DNA of 25,184 nt from positions 1-25,184 of the forward strand of contig CAKPFH010000018.1 of the NCBI GenBank assembly GCA_934153655.1. The letters run 5' to 3'. The position numbers were made by a program, and so were the translations under genes. Of this stretch, positions 1-6,945 are shown piece by piece. Within the stretch, counting starts at the first letter, position 1. Each line of letters opens with the position of its first letter. The notes beneath the pieces are model-generated. The model was not told the DNA's origin, did no database searches, and saw only the letters and a program-made list of their open reading frames with translations. This stretch comes from an uncultured Bacilli bacterium. Its GTDB lineage: Bacteria; Bacillota_I; Bacilli_A; RF39; UBA660.

Positions 1-14
1 TACTTTCCTTTCAT
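1..14 (-). CDS. 5' end of a gene running off the left edge (partial)
   Basis: On the minus strand an ATG at 12-14 opens a frame beginning M-K-G-K that leaves the window at base 1. It is preceded by a strong ribosome binding site (GAAAGGAG, complement of 23-30) at normal spacing and by a good promoter at 44-72. These signals, rather than the four codons, are the evidence for a gene. Its function cannot be told from this window. Confidence 0.55.
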
Positions 15-43
15 GACTAAAACTCCTTTCAACTTGTTCACAT

Positions 44-72
44 ATTATACATTACTAGAGGCTAGTTGTCCA
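44..72 (-). promoter_or_regulatory. Sigma-70-type promoter with a palindrome in its spacer
   Basis: On the minus strand, TGGACA (67-72) and TATAAT (44-49) are separated by 17 bases. They lie just upstream of the ribosome binding site of the gene leaving the left edge. The spacer holds a perfect inverted repeat, ACTAG-AGG-CTAGT (54-66), which could be a repressor operator. The promoter call rests on sequence match; the operator is inference. Confidence 0.55.
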
Positions 73-114
73 AAATTTCGTGTCCTAAAAGTTATCATAG
101 CACCATAATGTAGC

Positions 115-143
115 AAAAAAGAATTACCAAAAAAGTAATTCTT
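115..143 (-). terminator. Intrinsic terminator after the 585-aa secreted protein gene
   Basis: A 9-bp perfect stem (119-127 with 135-143) and a 7-base loop are followed on the minus strand by six T (complement of 115-120). It lies 13 bases past the stop codon at 156-158 and closes the surface-protein unit. The facing strand also has a short T-run, so it may act in both directions. Confidence 0.8.
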
Positions 144-155
144 TTCAACTTTATT

Positions 156-1913
156 TTATCCTACACCTATATCAACACCAAGAGTATGTTCAATAGTTGC
201 AAAATCACTATAGATTTTTTCTTTATTACTATCGTCATCATTAAAAGCAAAGACTCTTATAGCATAGCTAAATTTCTCATTCGTTTTAATTTCTGTTTTA
301 AAACTTTCAACACTAGAATCATTAATAGTATAAATAGGCGAAGCTTCTCTTACGCCATTTACAACTTTATATATTTCCATACCTTTTACAAGTAATCTAT
401 AATTGCCACCACTATACCAATATGATTTTATTGGTGTACCATCATTATTAAACTTTTTATAATTAATATTTACAAAATACTTTCCATCTTCTTCAGACAC
501 AAATGGTACAATTGTTGGTGTTTCTATTTTATTATCAAGTTCAACTAAAGTTGTTAAACCATATTTTTTTACTCCCGTTAAAGAAACTTTTGAATATACC
601 CTGTTAATAATGGTTGCTTTTGTTCCGTACGCAAATTTATGATGACAAGTTCCACTTTTGCCTATATCAGCACATATTAATTCTCCATATAAACCATTTC
701 CAAAATCAACACTTGAAGATGTTTTTTTATCGACTTTTAAATATACGTCTAAACCGTCGGCACCAAATACATCTAATCCATCTTCTTGAAATCTATATTT
801 ATTAGCAGCATAATTTATAAATGTATAAACATAATTATCGCCGTCAGTTTTATCATATTTAGAAACTGTTGCTGTTACAACTGGTGCTTCTAAAACTGGT
901 TCAAATTCTCTTATACTATCATCAGTATAAGTATTAAATTCTTGATTAAAAGCTCGAGTTATTACATAATGTTTTTCATTTAATTCTAAACCAAATTTAA
1001 CACTTTCATTCATATCAAAGTTGCTTTTATCATCAACCTTATACAACTTGTATTTTATTCCATCATATTCATAATCAAATGTACTACTATTTGTACTAAT
1101 GTATAAATTCCAATAATTGGCAGATGTCCTACTATCTGAAGCAATACTAACTTCATACATTTGTTGTCCGTTTGTTATTTCCTTTTTAGTATAATTAGGA
1201 ATAGGACTAATCATTTTTGCCTCAAATGTTAAAACATCTGAAAAATCACTATAAATTATTCCTTTTTCATTTTGCGTAGTATATTTGAAAACTCTCGCTT
1301 TTACTTTTATTGCACTATTCAATATTGCAGCAACTTCAGCTCTAGCTTCAAAATTATAAGTGCCAATTAAAGTATTTGTAGAGGCATTATAAAGTTCAAA
1401 ACCATCAGCTGCAAAAACTGTTGGAATTTCTCCCCTATTTGATATTAAATAATCAACTCTATTTAATATCAAAAAATAATATTTTATATATGTTTTACCA
1501 TCAACAACATATGGAATGGAATAGTCATGATACATTTCATAATTTAATATTGGTTTTGTTAACATCACTTCGTTATTAACATATTTTATATCAAAACTAT
1601 TTGGTGCATTTGATATTTTTTCATCAGTTACTGCATTTACTAAAACTCCATCAGGGTTTTTATAGTAAATTATCATATCACTGGCATCTTTGCTATCAAT
1701 TGAAGTTGAACCTAACATCAAATATTTAGTCTTTAATGTACCATCATATCCATCAGAAAAAGCTACACCATTATATGGTTCTCTTGTATATAAATATGTT
1801 CCTATAACATAAGATCTTGTCGGAATATCATTTACAGATATTGTAGCAGCACCAACGTTAATAGTTATTGATAATAATATAAATATTATTGTTCCTATTA
1901 ATTTTTTCTTCAT
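156..1913 (-). CDS. Secreted multi-domain repeat protein, function unknown
   Basis: 585 aa. Residues 1-22 are a typical Sec signal peptide (basic start, hydrophobic core, then NVGAA), so the protein is exported. No LPXTG sorting signal, lipobox cysteine or C-terminal membrane segment is visible, so it is probably released or loosely held. After an N-terminal domain of about 210 residues the chain shows roughly four diverged units of about 100 residues. Each ends in a similar strand pattern, e.g. ARVFKYT...IYSDFSDV near 210-230 and IRVFAFN...IYSDFATI near the C-terminus, with weaker versions between. This resembles fibronectin-III or Ig-like beta-sandwich repeats, but no named family was recognised. 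It is last in a three-gene unit (18 bases after its upstream neighbour) of surface proteins, suggesting an adhesive or cell-envelope role by inference. The start was chosen for the signal peptide and the upstream AAAGGAG. Confidence 0.8.
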   Translation of the reverse strand: MKKKLIGTIIFILLSITINVGAATISVNDIPTRSYVIGTYLYTREPYNGVAFSDGYDGTLKTKYLMLGSTSIDSKDASDMIIYYKNPDGVLVNAVTDEKISNAPNSFDIKYVNNEVMLTKPILNYEMYHDYSIPYVVDGKTYIKYYFLILNRVDYLISNRGEIPTVFAADGFELYNASTNTLIGTYNFEARAEVAAILNSAIKVKARVFKYTTQNEKGIIYSDFSDVLTFEAKMISPIPNYTKKEITNGQQMYEVSIASDSRTSANYWNLYISTNSSTFDYEYDGIKYKLYKVDDKSNFDMNESVKFGLELNEKHYVITRAFNQEFNTYTDDSIREFEPVLEAPVVTATVSKYDKTDGDNYVYTFINYAANKYRFQEDGLDVFGADGLDVYLKVDKKTSSSVDFGNGLYGELICADIGKSGTCHHKFAYGTKATIINRVYSKVSLTGVKKYGLTTLVELDNKIETPTIVPFVSEEDGKYFVNINYKKFNNDGTPIKSYWYSGGNYRLLVKGMEIYKVVNGVREASPIYTINDSSVESFKTEIKTNEKFSYAIRVFAFNDDDSNKEKIYSDFATIEHTLGVDIGVG

Positions 1914-1931
1914 TTTTACTCCTTTACTATC

Positions 1932-2258
1932 TTAATTTATTTCTTCATTTACTACATTAATTTTTATCTCTTCATCATTTTTTAATACAATAATAACTTG
2001 TTTTTTATTTTTTAAATCACCATAAAAAATAGTAGGATTACTTCCTTTACATAAAATATTATTATTTAAATATTTAATTTCTTTAAATTCAATTTGTTTT
2101 CCTTTTTTATATAATAATAATTTTCTATCTGGTGATTTTTCATCAATTGGTATTAATTTTATTGTATAATCATTACTAGCTATATTTGATAGGAATTTTA
2201 GAGAAATTACCCCTATCGAAACCAAAATAATAATACAAAATATTATTTTCTTTTTCAT
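1932..2258 (-). CDS. Small membrane-anchored protein sharing a domain with its upstream neighbour
   Basis: About 108 aa starting MKKKIIF. An in-frame ATG 16 codons earlier (2306) would lie inside the preceding gene. The chosen ATG follows AAAGAGAG and sits one base after the previous stop, implying translational coupling. Residues 1-26 form an N-terminal membrane anchor or uncleaved signal, and the rest should be extracellular. The remaining ~80 residues align without large gaps to the C-terminal domain of the adjacent 515-aa protein. Shared anchors are YTI, KL.(L/V)YK.G.QI.F.EI, LC, NPT and GD(L/I)K. It thus looks like a free-standing copy of a small beta-rich domain for which I know no family name. 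Function unknown; being co-transcribed with two surface proteins suggests a cell-surface role. Confidence 0.75.
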   Translation of the reverse strand: MKKKIIFCIIILVSIGVISLKFLSNIASNDYTIKLIPIDEKSPDRKLLLYKKGKQIEFKEIKYLNNNILCKGSNPTIFYGDLKNKKQVIIVLKNDEEIKINVVNEEIN

Positions 2259-2259
2259 A

Positions 2260-3807
2260 TTAACTCTCTTTAATAGTAATTGTTGCATCATATGAATTGC
2301 CATCAATAATTACTTTTAAAGTAGTAACATCTTTAATATCTCCCATATAAACTGTTGGATTTGCATAGGTACATAATTTAGAACCATTACTATTTCTGAT
2401 TTCTGTAAATGATATCTGAGTGCCATTCTTATAAACAGACAATTTATAATCTACACTAAATTTATCTACTCTAACAGCTTGAATCGTATAACTATCTTTC
2501 TTAAAGTTAGCTTTTAAGATAATATTTTCAGTTACTTCTCTATTAAAGTCATATGAACTTCCATTTAAGGTCCAACCAGTAAATGTATAACCTATTTTCG
2601 TTGGATCATTTGGTTTTATTACTTTTTCTTTATATTTAATTATTTGATCATTTATATTAGTAGCACCATCAGTATCAAATTTAACAGTATAACTATTAAT
2701 TTTCCAATTAGCAGTTAACTTAATATCAGAATTCACAGTTTTATTAAAATCATATGAGCTTCCGTTTAAAGTCCAACCAGTAAATGTATAACCTGTTCTT
2801 GTTGGATCATTTGGCTTTTCTAGTTTACTTCCTGCAACAACATTTACAGTGTTAAAATTACCAGTACCTCCATTTAAATCAAAAGATACACTATAATATT
2901 TTTCCCATTTAGCCTTTAAAGTAATATTACCAGTTACCTTAGTATTAAAATTATATTCATTATTTCCTAAATACCAACCAACAAATTTATATCCACTTTT
3001 AGTTGGATCATTAGGCTTTGCTACTGTTTTATTTCTTCCTACTTCTAAATCATTTACTTTCGTTCCTCCATCACTATCAAAGACAACTTTATAAAACACT
3101 AATTTTTCCCAAATTGCCTTTAAAATAATATCTTTAGTTACTTTAGTATTAAAATTATAAGTTTTCCTATCTAATTGCCATTCTTTGAAACTATACCCAC
3201 TTTTAGTAGGATTATTAGGTCTAACAACAGATTTGCCTTCTTCAACCATTTTCTTAGTTATTGCAGAACCACCATTAGTATCAAAAGTAACAACATATTT
3301 TGTTAATTCTTTTTTCCATTTGGCAGTTAACATTAAATTTTCATTTACTTCACTTTCAAAATCATATTCTTCATCATCTAAATACCAACCGATAAATTTA
3401 TATCCTTCTTTTGTTGGTTCTTTAGGTTTTTCTATTTTTTCTCCTTTTTTTATTTTAAGTGAAGAAATTGAATTGCCACCATCAGTGTCAAATTTTACAA
3501 TTATTTCATCATCATTAACTGTAATTTTATTCCATTTAGCTGTTAATGTTATATTTTCGGTAATTTTAGTTGTAAAATCAAATAGAAAATTATCTAAATA
3601 CCAACCAGAAAATTCATATCCATCTTTGATTGGATCATTTGGCTTAGAAGCATATTCATTTTTTCTTATTTTTTGTTCCCGAATTTCTGTATCACTATTA
3701 GTTATAAAAGTAACAGTATATTCATTTTTTCTAGTAAGAAGAAAAATGCCTATTCCTAAAATTATTAAACCTAATATAAAAATTGTTAATATTATTCTTT
3801 TTTTCAT
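2260..3807 (-). CDS. InlB B-repeat (Listeria-Bacteroides repeat) surface protein, membrane-anchored
   Basis: 515 aa. Residues ~4-24 are a hydrophobic signal-anchor. Six InlB_B/Flg_new-type repeats of about 65 residues follow, from ~28 to ~435. Each has the hallmark order V(T/K)FDTDGG, KP(N/K)(D/E)PTK.GY.F.GW, then TAKW or similar. Repeat 1 lacks the DGG turn, and repeat 6 ends in KANF instead of an aromatic W. Residues ~437-515 are a separate C-terminal domain, repeated as a stand-alone protein in the next gene. No LPXTG motif is present, so attachment is through the N-terminal segment. Repeats 5 and 6 are nearly identical at DNA level (2541-2620 against 2742-2821) and share GYTFTGWTLNGSSYDFN exactly, pointing to recent duplication. 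The start is fixed by AAGGAGGAGT before the ATG. Family knowledge: such repeats form ubiquitin-like beta-grasp modules in bacterial surface proteins; ligands are usually unknown. Confidence 0.9.
   Translation of the reverse strand: MKKRIILTIFILGLIILGIGIFLLTRKNEYTVTFITNSDTEIREQKIRKNEYASKPNDPIKDGYEFSGWYLDNFLFDFTTKITENITLTAKWNKITVNDDEIIVKFDTDGGNSISSLKIKKGEKIEKPKEPTKEGYKFIGWYLDDEEYDFESEVNENLMLTAKWKKELTKYVVTFDTNGGSAITKKMVEEGKSVVRPNNPTKSGYSFKEWQLDRKTYNFNTKVTKDIILKAIWEKLVFYKVVFDSDGGTKVNDLEVGRNKTVAKPNDPTKSGYKFVGWYLGNNEYNFNTKVTGNITLKAKWEKYYSVSFDLNGGTGNFNTVNVVAGSKLEKPNDPTRTGYTFTGWTLNGSSYDFNKTVNSDIKLTANWKINSYTVKFDTDGATNINDQIIKYKEKVIKPNDPTKIGYTFTGWTLNGSSYDFNREVTENIILKANFKKDSYTIQAVRVDKFSVDYKLSVYKNGTQISFTEIRNSNGSKLCTYANPTVYMGDIKDVTTLKVIIDGNSYDATITIKES
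2541..2821. repeat. Near-identical DNA repeats inside the InlB-repeat gene
   Basis: Two ~80-base stretches (2541-2620 and 2742-2821) differ at about ten positions. They encode the same 17-residue core in repeats 5 and 6 of the 515-aa protein. Other repeat pairs in the gene are more diverged, so this is the youngest duplication and a place where repeat number could vary between strains. Confidence 0.75.
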
Positions 3808-3844
3808 ACTCCTCCTTATACTCGTTTTTTTAAGTTTTTTATTA

Positions 3845-3955
3845 TTAACTTCCTCCTTTCAGTGAAAAAATACAATTAAAATTATAATTTTTTATTATTC
3901 TTCTAATTATATTATCTTTTAACACTTTTTCTTTTTTAATTAAAGATTTTTTCAT
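3845..3955 (-). CDS. Possible 36-aa leader ORF, doubtful
   Basis: The frame begins M-K-K-S-L-I-K-K and ends L-K-G-G-S, giving a lysine-rich, unremarkable peptide. Its last codons are themselves the strong Shine-Dalgarno-like sequence AAAGGAGGAAG, which has no start codon at usable distance. The next true start (3807) has its own AAGGAGGAG. The ORF has no good ribosome binding site of its own. It could be a leader peptide for the surface operon, a remnant, or chance. Confidence 0.15.
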   Translation of the reverse strand: MKKSLIKKEKVLKDNIIRRIIKNYNFNCIFSLKGGS

Positions 3956-4196
3956 GATATACGCATTGCATACCTACTATGATTTTAAAAATATTATACT
4001 ACAAATTTCCGCTATAAACTAAACAAACATTTTTTTATAATTATCTACCATTACCTTATCTTTAATCTAATAAAATTATACCATACTATTATAAATATGC
4101 AAGTCCTAAAATTTTATTTTTTATACTGCTATTAAATTATAGTTAAAAACACTAAACTAATTTTTTATATTGATAATTAAATGTTTTTTTAATTTT

Positions 4197-4242
4197 AAAA
4201 GACCTATTTCAATTTTGTTTTCAAGATTGATAAGTCTTTTTT
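4197..4242. terminator. Hairpin with T-run, probable bidirectional terminator
   Basis: The arms AAAAGAC (4197-4203) and GTCTTTT (4234-4240) pair, and the pairing continues imperfectly inward (CTAT..CAAT with ATTGATAA). Six T follow on the plus strand and four on the minus strand. It lies just downstream, on the minus strand, of the 59-codon fragment at 4290-4469, which may be the gene it once served. Confidence 0.55.
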
Positions 4243-4289
4243 ATAAATATTTTTTAAATTTTTACTGTTTAATTCTAAATATAATATTT

Positions 4290-4469
4290 TTATTTATTTA
4301 CTTTTAGTAGTTTATTATCAACAATAATATCATATCTTGTTATATCTTCATAATTAAAATCAAAAGATAATCTAACTGAAAAATTTAATTCTTCATATGG
4401 TAATAAATCTTTTATTTGATATTCATAAGTATATTTTAAAGTTTCATTTTGATAAAATTTAATATACAT
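4290..4469 (-). pseudogene. C-terminal remnant of an FxLYD-like extracellular protein
   Basis: A 59-codon frame with clear protein-like composition. It has YIKFYQ, a K.LLPYEELNFSVRLSFDF stretch, then RYDIIVDNKLL. This is the strand order I associate with the C-terminal half of FxLYD-type beta-sandwich domains of secreted Gram-positive proteins. There is no ribosome binding site before its ATG, and an in-frame TAG lies two codons upstream. It therefore looks like the 3' end of a larger gene whose signal peptide and first half are gone. A short functional protein cannot be excluded. Confidence 0.45.
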
Positions 4470-4493
4470 TTTTGTCTATTTTTATCTATTAAC

Positions 4494-4522
4494 TTGTTAT
4501 TTAATTTTTTTTATATTATACT
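4494..4522 (+). promoter_or_regulatory. Sigma-70-type promoter for the oxidoreductase gene
   Basis: TTGTTA (4494-4499) and TATACT (4517-4522) are 17 bases apart. The ribosome binding site AAAGGAG (4532-4538) and the ATG at 4543 follow directly, implying a very short leader. Confidence 0.5.
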
Positions 4523-4542
4523 TTTATTGTAAAGGAGAGTAT

Positions 4543-5616
4543 ATGAAAGAAATTAATGTAGTCCAAATTGGATGTGGTAAAATGAGTCGTTATACAATGC
4601 GTTATTTACTTGATAAAGGTTGTAATCTTTTAGGAGCATTTGATATAAACGAGAAAATAATTGGTAAAAGTATTAATAGTATTTATGATGAGGTTAATTC
4701 TAATGTTTTAATAAGTAATATTAGTAATCTTGATCTAAAACTAAAAGAATTAAAACCAAATGTTGCTATTGTTGAAACAATGAGTTTATTAAATGATGTT
4801 TATGATGTCATCAAAGTATGTGCTTTAAATGGAGTTAATACAATTACAACTTGTGAAGAAGCCTTTGATTCTTATAATTCTAATCCAACTAAGACTTTAG
4901 AACTTGACGAAATCGCTAAAGCTAATAATTGTACTATTACTGGATCTGGTTATCAAGATGTTTACTGGGGTAATTTAATTAGTATTATTGCTGGTTCTAC
5001 TTTTAAAATAACTAAAATTAAAGGAAGTTCTTCTTATAATGTTGAAGATTATGGAATTGCTCTTGCAAAAGCTCATGGAGCTGGTCTTTCTTTAGAACAA
5101 TTTGAAACTGAGGTTGCTGCTAGTGATAATATTAGCCCTGAAGAAAGAGAAGAATTAATTAATAAAGGAGAATTCTTACCAAGTTATATGTGGAATACCA
5201 ATGGTTGGCTTGCCTCTAAACTAGATTTACATGTTATAAGCCAAGAACAAAAATGTATACCTATTACTTGTAGTCATGATATTCATTCTACTACTTTAAA
5301 TATGGACGTTAAAAGTGGTCTTGCAACTGGTATGAGTGCTGTTGTTACAACTAAAACAGAAGAAGGTATTGTAATTGAAAGTGAATGTATTGGTAAAGTT
5401 TATGCTGAAGAAGACTTTGATAAAAACGAATGGACAATTTACGGAGAACCTAATACAACTGTTACCATAAATCGTCCGCAAACTGTAGAACTTACTTGTG
5501 CTACTGTTGTTAATAGAATACCTGATTTACTTAATTCCAAACCTGGATTTGTTTTAACAAGTGAAATGGACGAATTAAAATATCGTACCAATAACTTAAC
5601 TACTTACTTAAAATAG
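4543..5616 (+). CDS. DapB-like / 2,4-diaminopentanoate dehydrogenase-family oxidoreductase
   Basis: 357 aa, cytoplasmic. The N-terminus is a Rossmann fold with the nucleotide-binding loop at VVQIGCGKMSRY (6-17) and an acidic residue (D35 region, GAFDINEKIIGKS) after strand 2. VETMS and the TTCEEAFDS segment follow. Length and layout fit the dihydrodipicolinate-reductase-like family. That family includes 2,4-diaminopentanoate dehydrogenase of oxidative ornithine fermentation; it is longer than true DapB (~250-270 aa). Known family reaction: NAD(P)-dependent oxidative deamination of an amine or amino acid. The other ornithine-fermentation genes (ornithine aminomutase, OrtAB thiolase) are not in the window, so the substrate is open. 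Single-gene unit: own promoter, AAAGGAG site, and a terminator containing its stop codon. Confidence 0.7.
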   Translation: MKEINVVQIGCGKMSRYTMRYLLDKGCNLLGAFDINEKIIGKSINSIYDEVNSNVLISNISNLDLKLKELKPNVAIVETMSLLNDVYDVIKVCALNGVNTITTCEEAFDSYNSNPTKTLELDEIAKANNCTITGSGYQDVYWGNLISIIAGSTFKITKIKGSSSYNVEDYGIALAKAHGAGLSLEQFETEVAASDNISPEEREELINKGEFLPSYMWNTNGWLASKLDLHVISQEQKCIPITCSHDIHSTTLNMDVKSGLATGMSAVVTTKTEEGIVIESECIGKVYAEEDFDKNEWTIYGEPNTTVTINRPQTVELTCATVVNRIPDLLNSKPGFVLTSEMDELKYRTNNLTTYLK

Positions 5617-5636
5617 TATTTCTAATACTATTTTTT
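5611..5636 (+). terminator. Intrinsic terminator containing the upstream stop codon
   Basis: The arms AAATAGTATT (5611-5620) and AATACTATTT (5624-5633) pair perfectly around a TCT loop, followed by T to 5636. The TAG stop of the oxidoreductase gene (5614-5616) lies in the left arm. Confidence 0.85.
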
Positions 5637-5653
5637 AAAAAGGAAAAAGAAAT

Positions 5654-6475
5654 ATGATCGATGAAGCTGTTATTATAGTTGGAGGAATGGGTACAAGACT
5701 ACTTCCCTACTCTAAAACTGTAACCAAAGAAATGTTACCAATATTTGATGTACCATGTATTTATTTATTAGTAAAAGAAGCTTATTTAAGCGGTATTAAA
5801 AAAATAATATTTGTTGTAACTAAAAGAAATAAAAACTTAATTAAAAACTATTTTTCAAATGATACTTATTTAGATAATTTTATTATAGGTAATAAAGAAA
5901 AAGAAAATACTTTAAAAGAACTTAAAAAAATAATTAAAGAAATGAAATTTATCTATGTCTATGAAACTTTAAAAGGATCATATGGAGCTTTATATTCAGC
6001 CAGAAATTATATAAAAAATGATAACTTTATTGTTATGTATGGAGATGATCTAATAGACTCTTCCATTCCTCTTACTAAAAGACTAATAGATGAATTTAAT
6101 AATAATATGATTATAACAGTTAAACAAATTAATAATTTACCTAAAAGTGGTTTAATTAAATATGATAATGATTTTAATTTAATTGGTATTACTAAATTAG
6201 AAGAATCTAGTAAAGTTATTTTAATAGGTAGAATGCTTTTAAATAAAAAAATCTTTAAAGTTAAAAATAAATTAACAACTTATGCTAACAAAGAATTATA
6301 TCTACCCCATTCTCTTTTAAATTTTAAAGATGTTAAATGTTATCTTATTAATGATAAATATTTTAATATAGGTAGTAAAACTGGTTATATAAAAGCATCT
6401 ATTAATTATTGCTTAAAAAGTAATTATAAAGATGATTTAATAAATTATTTAAAAGAGATAGAAAATGAATATTAA
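5654..6475 (+). CDS. GalU-like sugar-1-phosphate nucleotidyltransferase (divergent)
   Basis: 273 aa, cytoplasmic, slightly short for GalU (~290). The nucleotide-binding signature is clear at 10-30 (GGMGTRLLP..K..TKEMLPI), and YGDDL (129-133) is the metal/sugar-nucleotide aspartate motif. Family reaction: UTP + glucose-1-phosphate to UDP-glucose, a donor for envelope glycans and glycolipid anchors. The GLGHA segment of canonical GalU, which contacts the nucleotide, is replaced by KGSYGAL (108-114), so activity or specificity may differ. No terminator separates it from the HIT gene 30 bases downstream, so the two are probably co-transcribed. It could support lipoteichoic-acid glycolipid synthesis with the LtaS-like enzyme elsewhere in the window; that link is inference. 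Confidence 0.75.
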   Translation: MIDEAVIIVGGMGTRLLPYSKTVTKEMLPIFDVPCIYLLVKEAYLSGIKKIIFVVTKRNKNLIKNYFSNDTYLDNFIIGNKEKENTLKELKKIIKEMKFIYVYETLKGSYGALYSARNYIKNDNFIVMYGDDLIDSSIPLTKRLIDEFNNNMIITVKQINNLPKSGLIKYDNDFNLIGITKLEESSKVILIGRMLLNKKIFKVKNKLTTYANKELYLPHSLLNFKDVKCYLINDKYFNIGSKTGYIKASINYCLKSNYKDDLINYLKEIENEY

Positions 6476-6505
6476 ATATGTTATCATGAATAAGAAAGGA
6501 GTATT

Positions 6506-6892
6506 ATGGACTGTTTATTTTGCAAAATAATTAATAAAGAAATCAAAAGTGAAATAATCTATGAAAATGATTTATTATTTGTATTTTTAGATATTAATCC
6601 TACTACTAATGGAGATACTTTAATTATACCAAAGAAACACTTTGAAAATATCTTTGAAGTAGATGATGATACTTTACTAGAAATTAATAAAATTAGTAAG
6701 ATATTATATAAAACTTATAAAGAAAAACTTAATTGTATTGGTCTTACTTTATCAACTAATTTAGAATATGGTCAAGAAATTCGTCATTTCCATGTTCACT
6801 TTATACCAAGATATGAAAATGATGAAGTTAGACATTTATCAAATAAAAAGATTTTAAAAAATTTAACTGATATTAAGAATATGTTAAAATAG
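6506..6892 (+). CDS. HIT-family nucleotide hydrolase/transferase
   Basis: 128 aa, usual length for the HINT/Hit branch. The histidine triad is at 94-101 (HFHVHFIP), where H96 or H98 is the catalytic or neighbouring His of the HxHxH motif. The N-terminal C3-x2-C6 with H45 is the pattern of zinc-binding bacterial HIT proteins. Family role: hydrolysis of nucleoside phosphoramidates, AMP-lysine-type adducts or dinucleoside polyphosphates; the cellular substrate is rarely known. The ribosome binding site is AAAGGAG. Likely co-transcribed with the GalU-like gene upstream, and closed by a terminator that takes in its stop codon. Confidence 0.92.
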   Translation: MDCLFCKIINKEIKSEIIYENDLLFVFLDINPTTNGDTLIIPKKHFENIFEVDDDTLLEINKISKILYKTYKEKLNCIGLTLSTNLEYGQEIRHFHVHFIPRYENDEVRHLSNKKILKNLTDIKNMLK

Positions 6893-6914
6893 ATACAATT
6901 TAGTATCTTTTTTT
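6891..6914 (+). terminator. Intrinsic terminator overlapping the HIT stop codon
   Basis: AGATAC (6891-6896) pairs with GTATCT (6903-6908) around a six-base loop, with seven T ending at 6914. Two bases of the TAG stop (6890-6892) are in the stem. Confidence 0.9.
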
Positions 6915-6945
6915 ATTATTATCATAGACTTTACTGGAGGAAAAA

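Larger units (their letters stand above)
3808..4542. other. Long gap between divergent units
   Basis: About 735 bases separate the surface-protein unit (minus) from the oxidoreductase gene (plus). From left to right it holds a doubtful 36-codon ORF whose end carries an unused ribosome-binding-like sequence (3845-3955), and a possible TATAAT at 3993-3998 on the minus strand with only a weak -35. It also holds a terminator-like hairpin (4197-4242), a 59-codon gene fragment (4290-4469) and the plus-strand promoter at 4494-4522. Between about 4000 and 4190 I see only AT-rich sequence. Confidence 0.6.

Noticed and set aside
1932..2306. Start of the small membrane protein at 2306 (MMAIHMM...)
   Set aside because: That start lies inside the preceding gene and gives a 16-residue lead before a normal signal-anchor; the ATG at 2258 has a ribosome binding site and sits one base after the previous stop.
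3185..3865. 226-codon plus-strand ORF with hydrophobic stretches opposite the InlB-repeat gene
   Set aside because: It is antisense to a gene with clear repeat domains, has no convincing ribosome binding site, and its repetitiveness mirrors the real gene.
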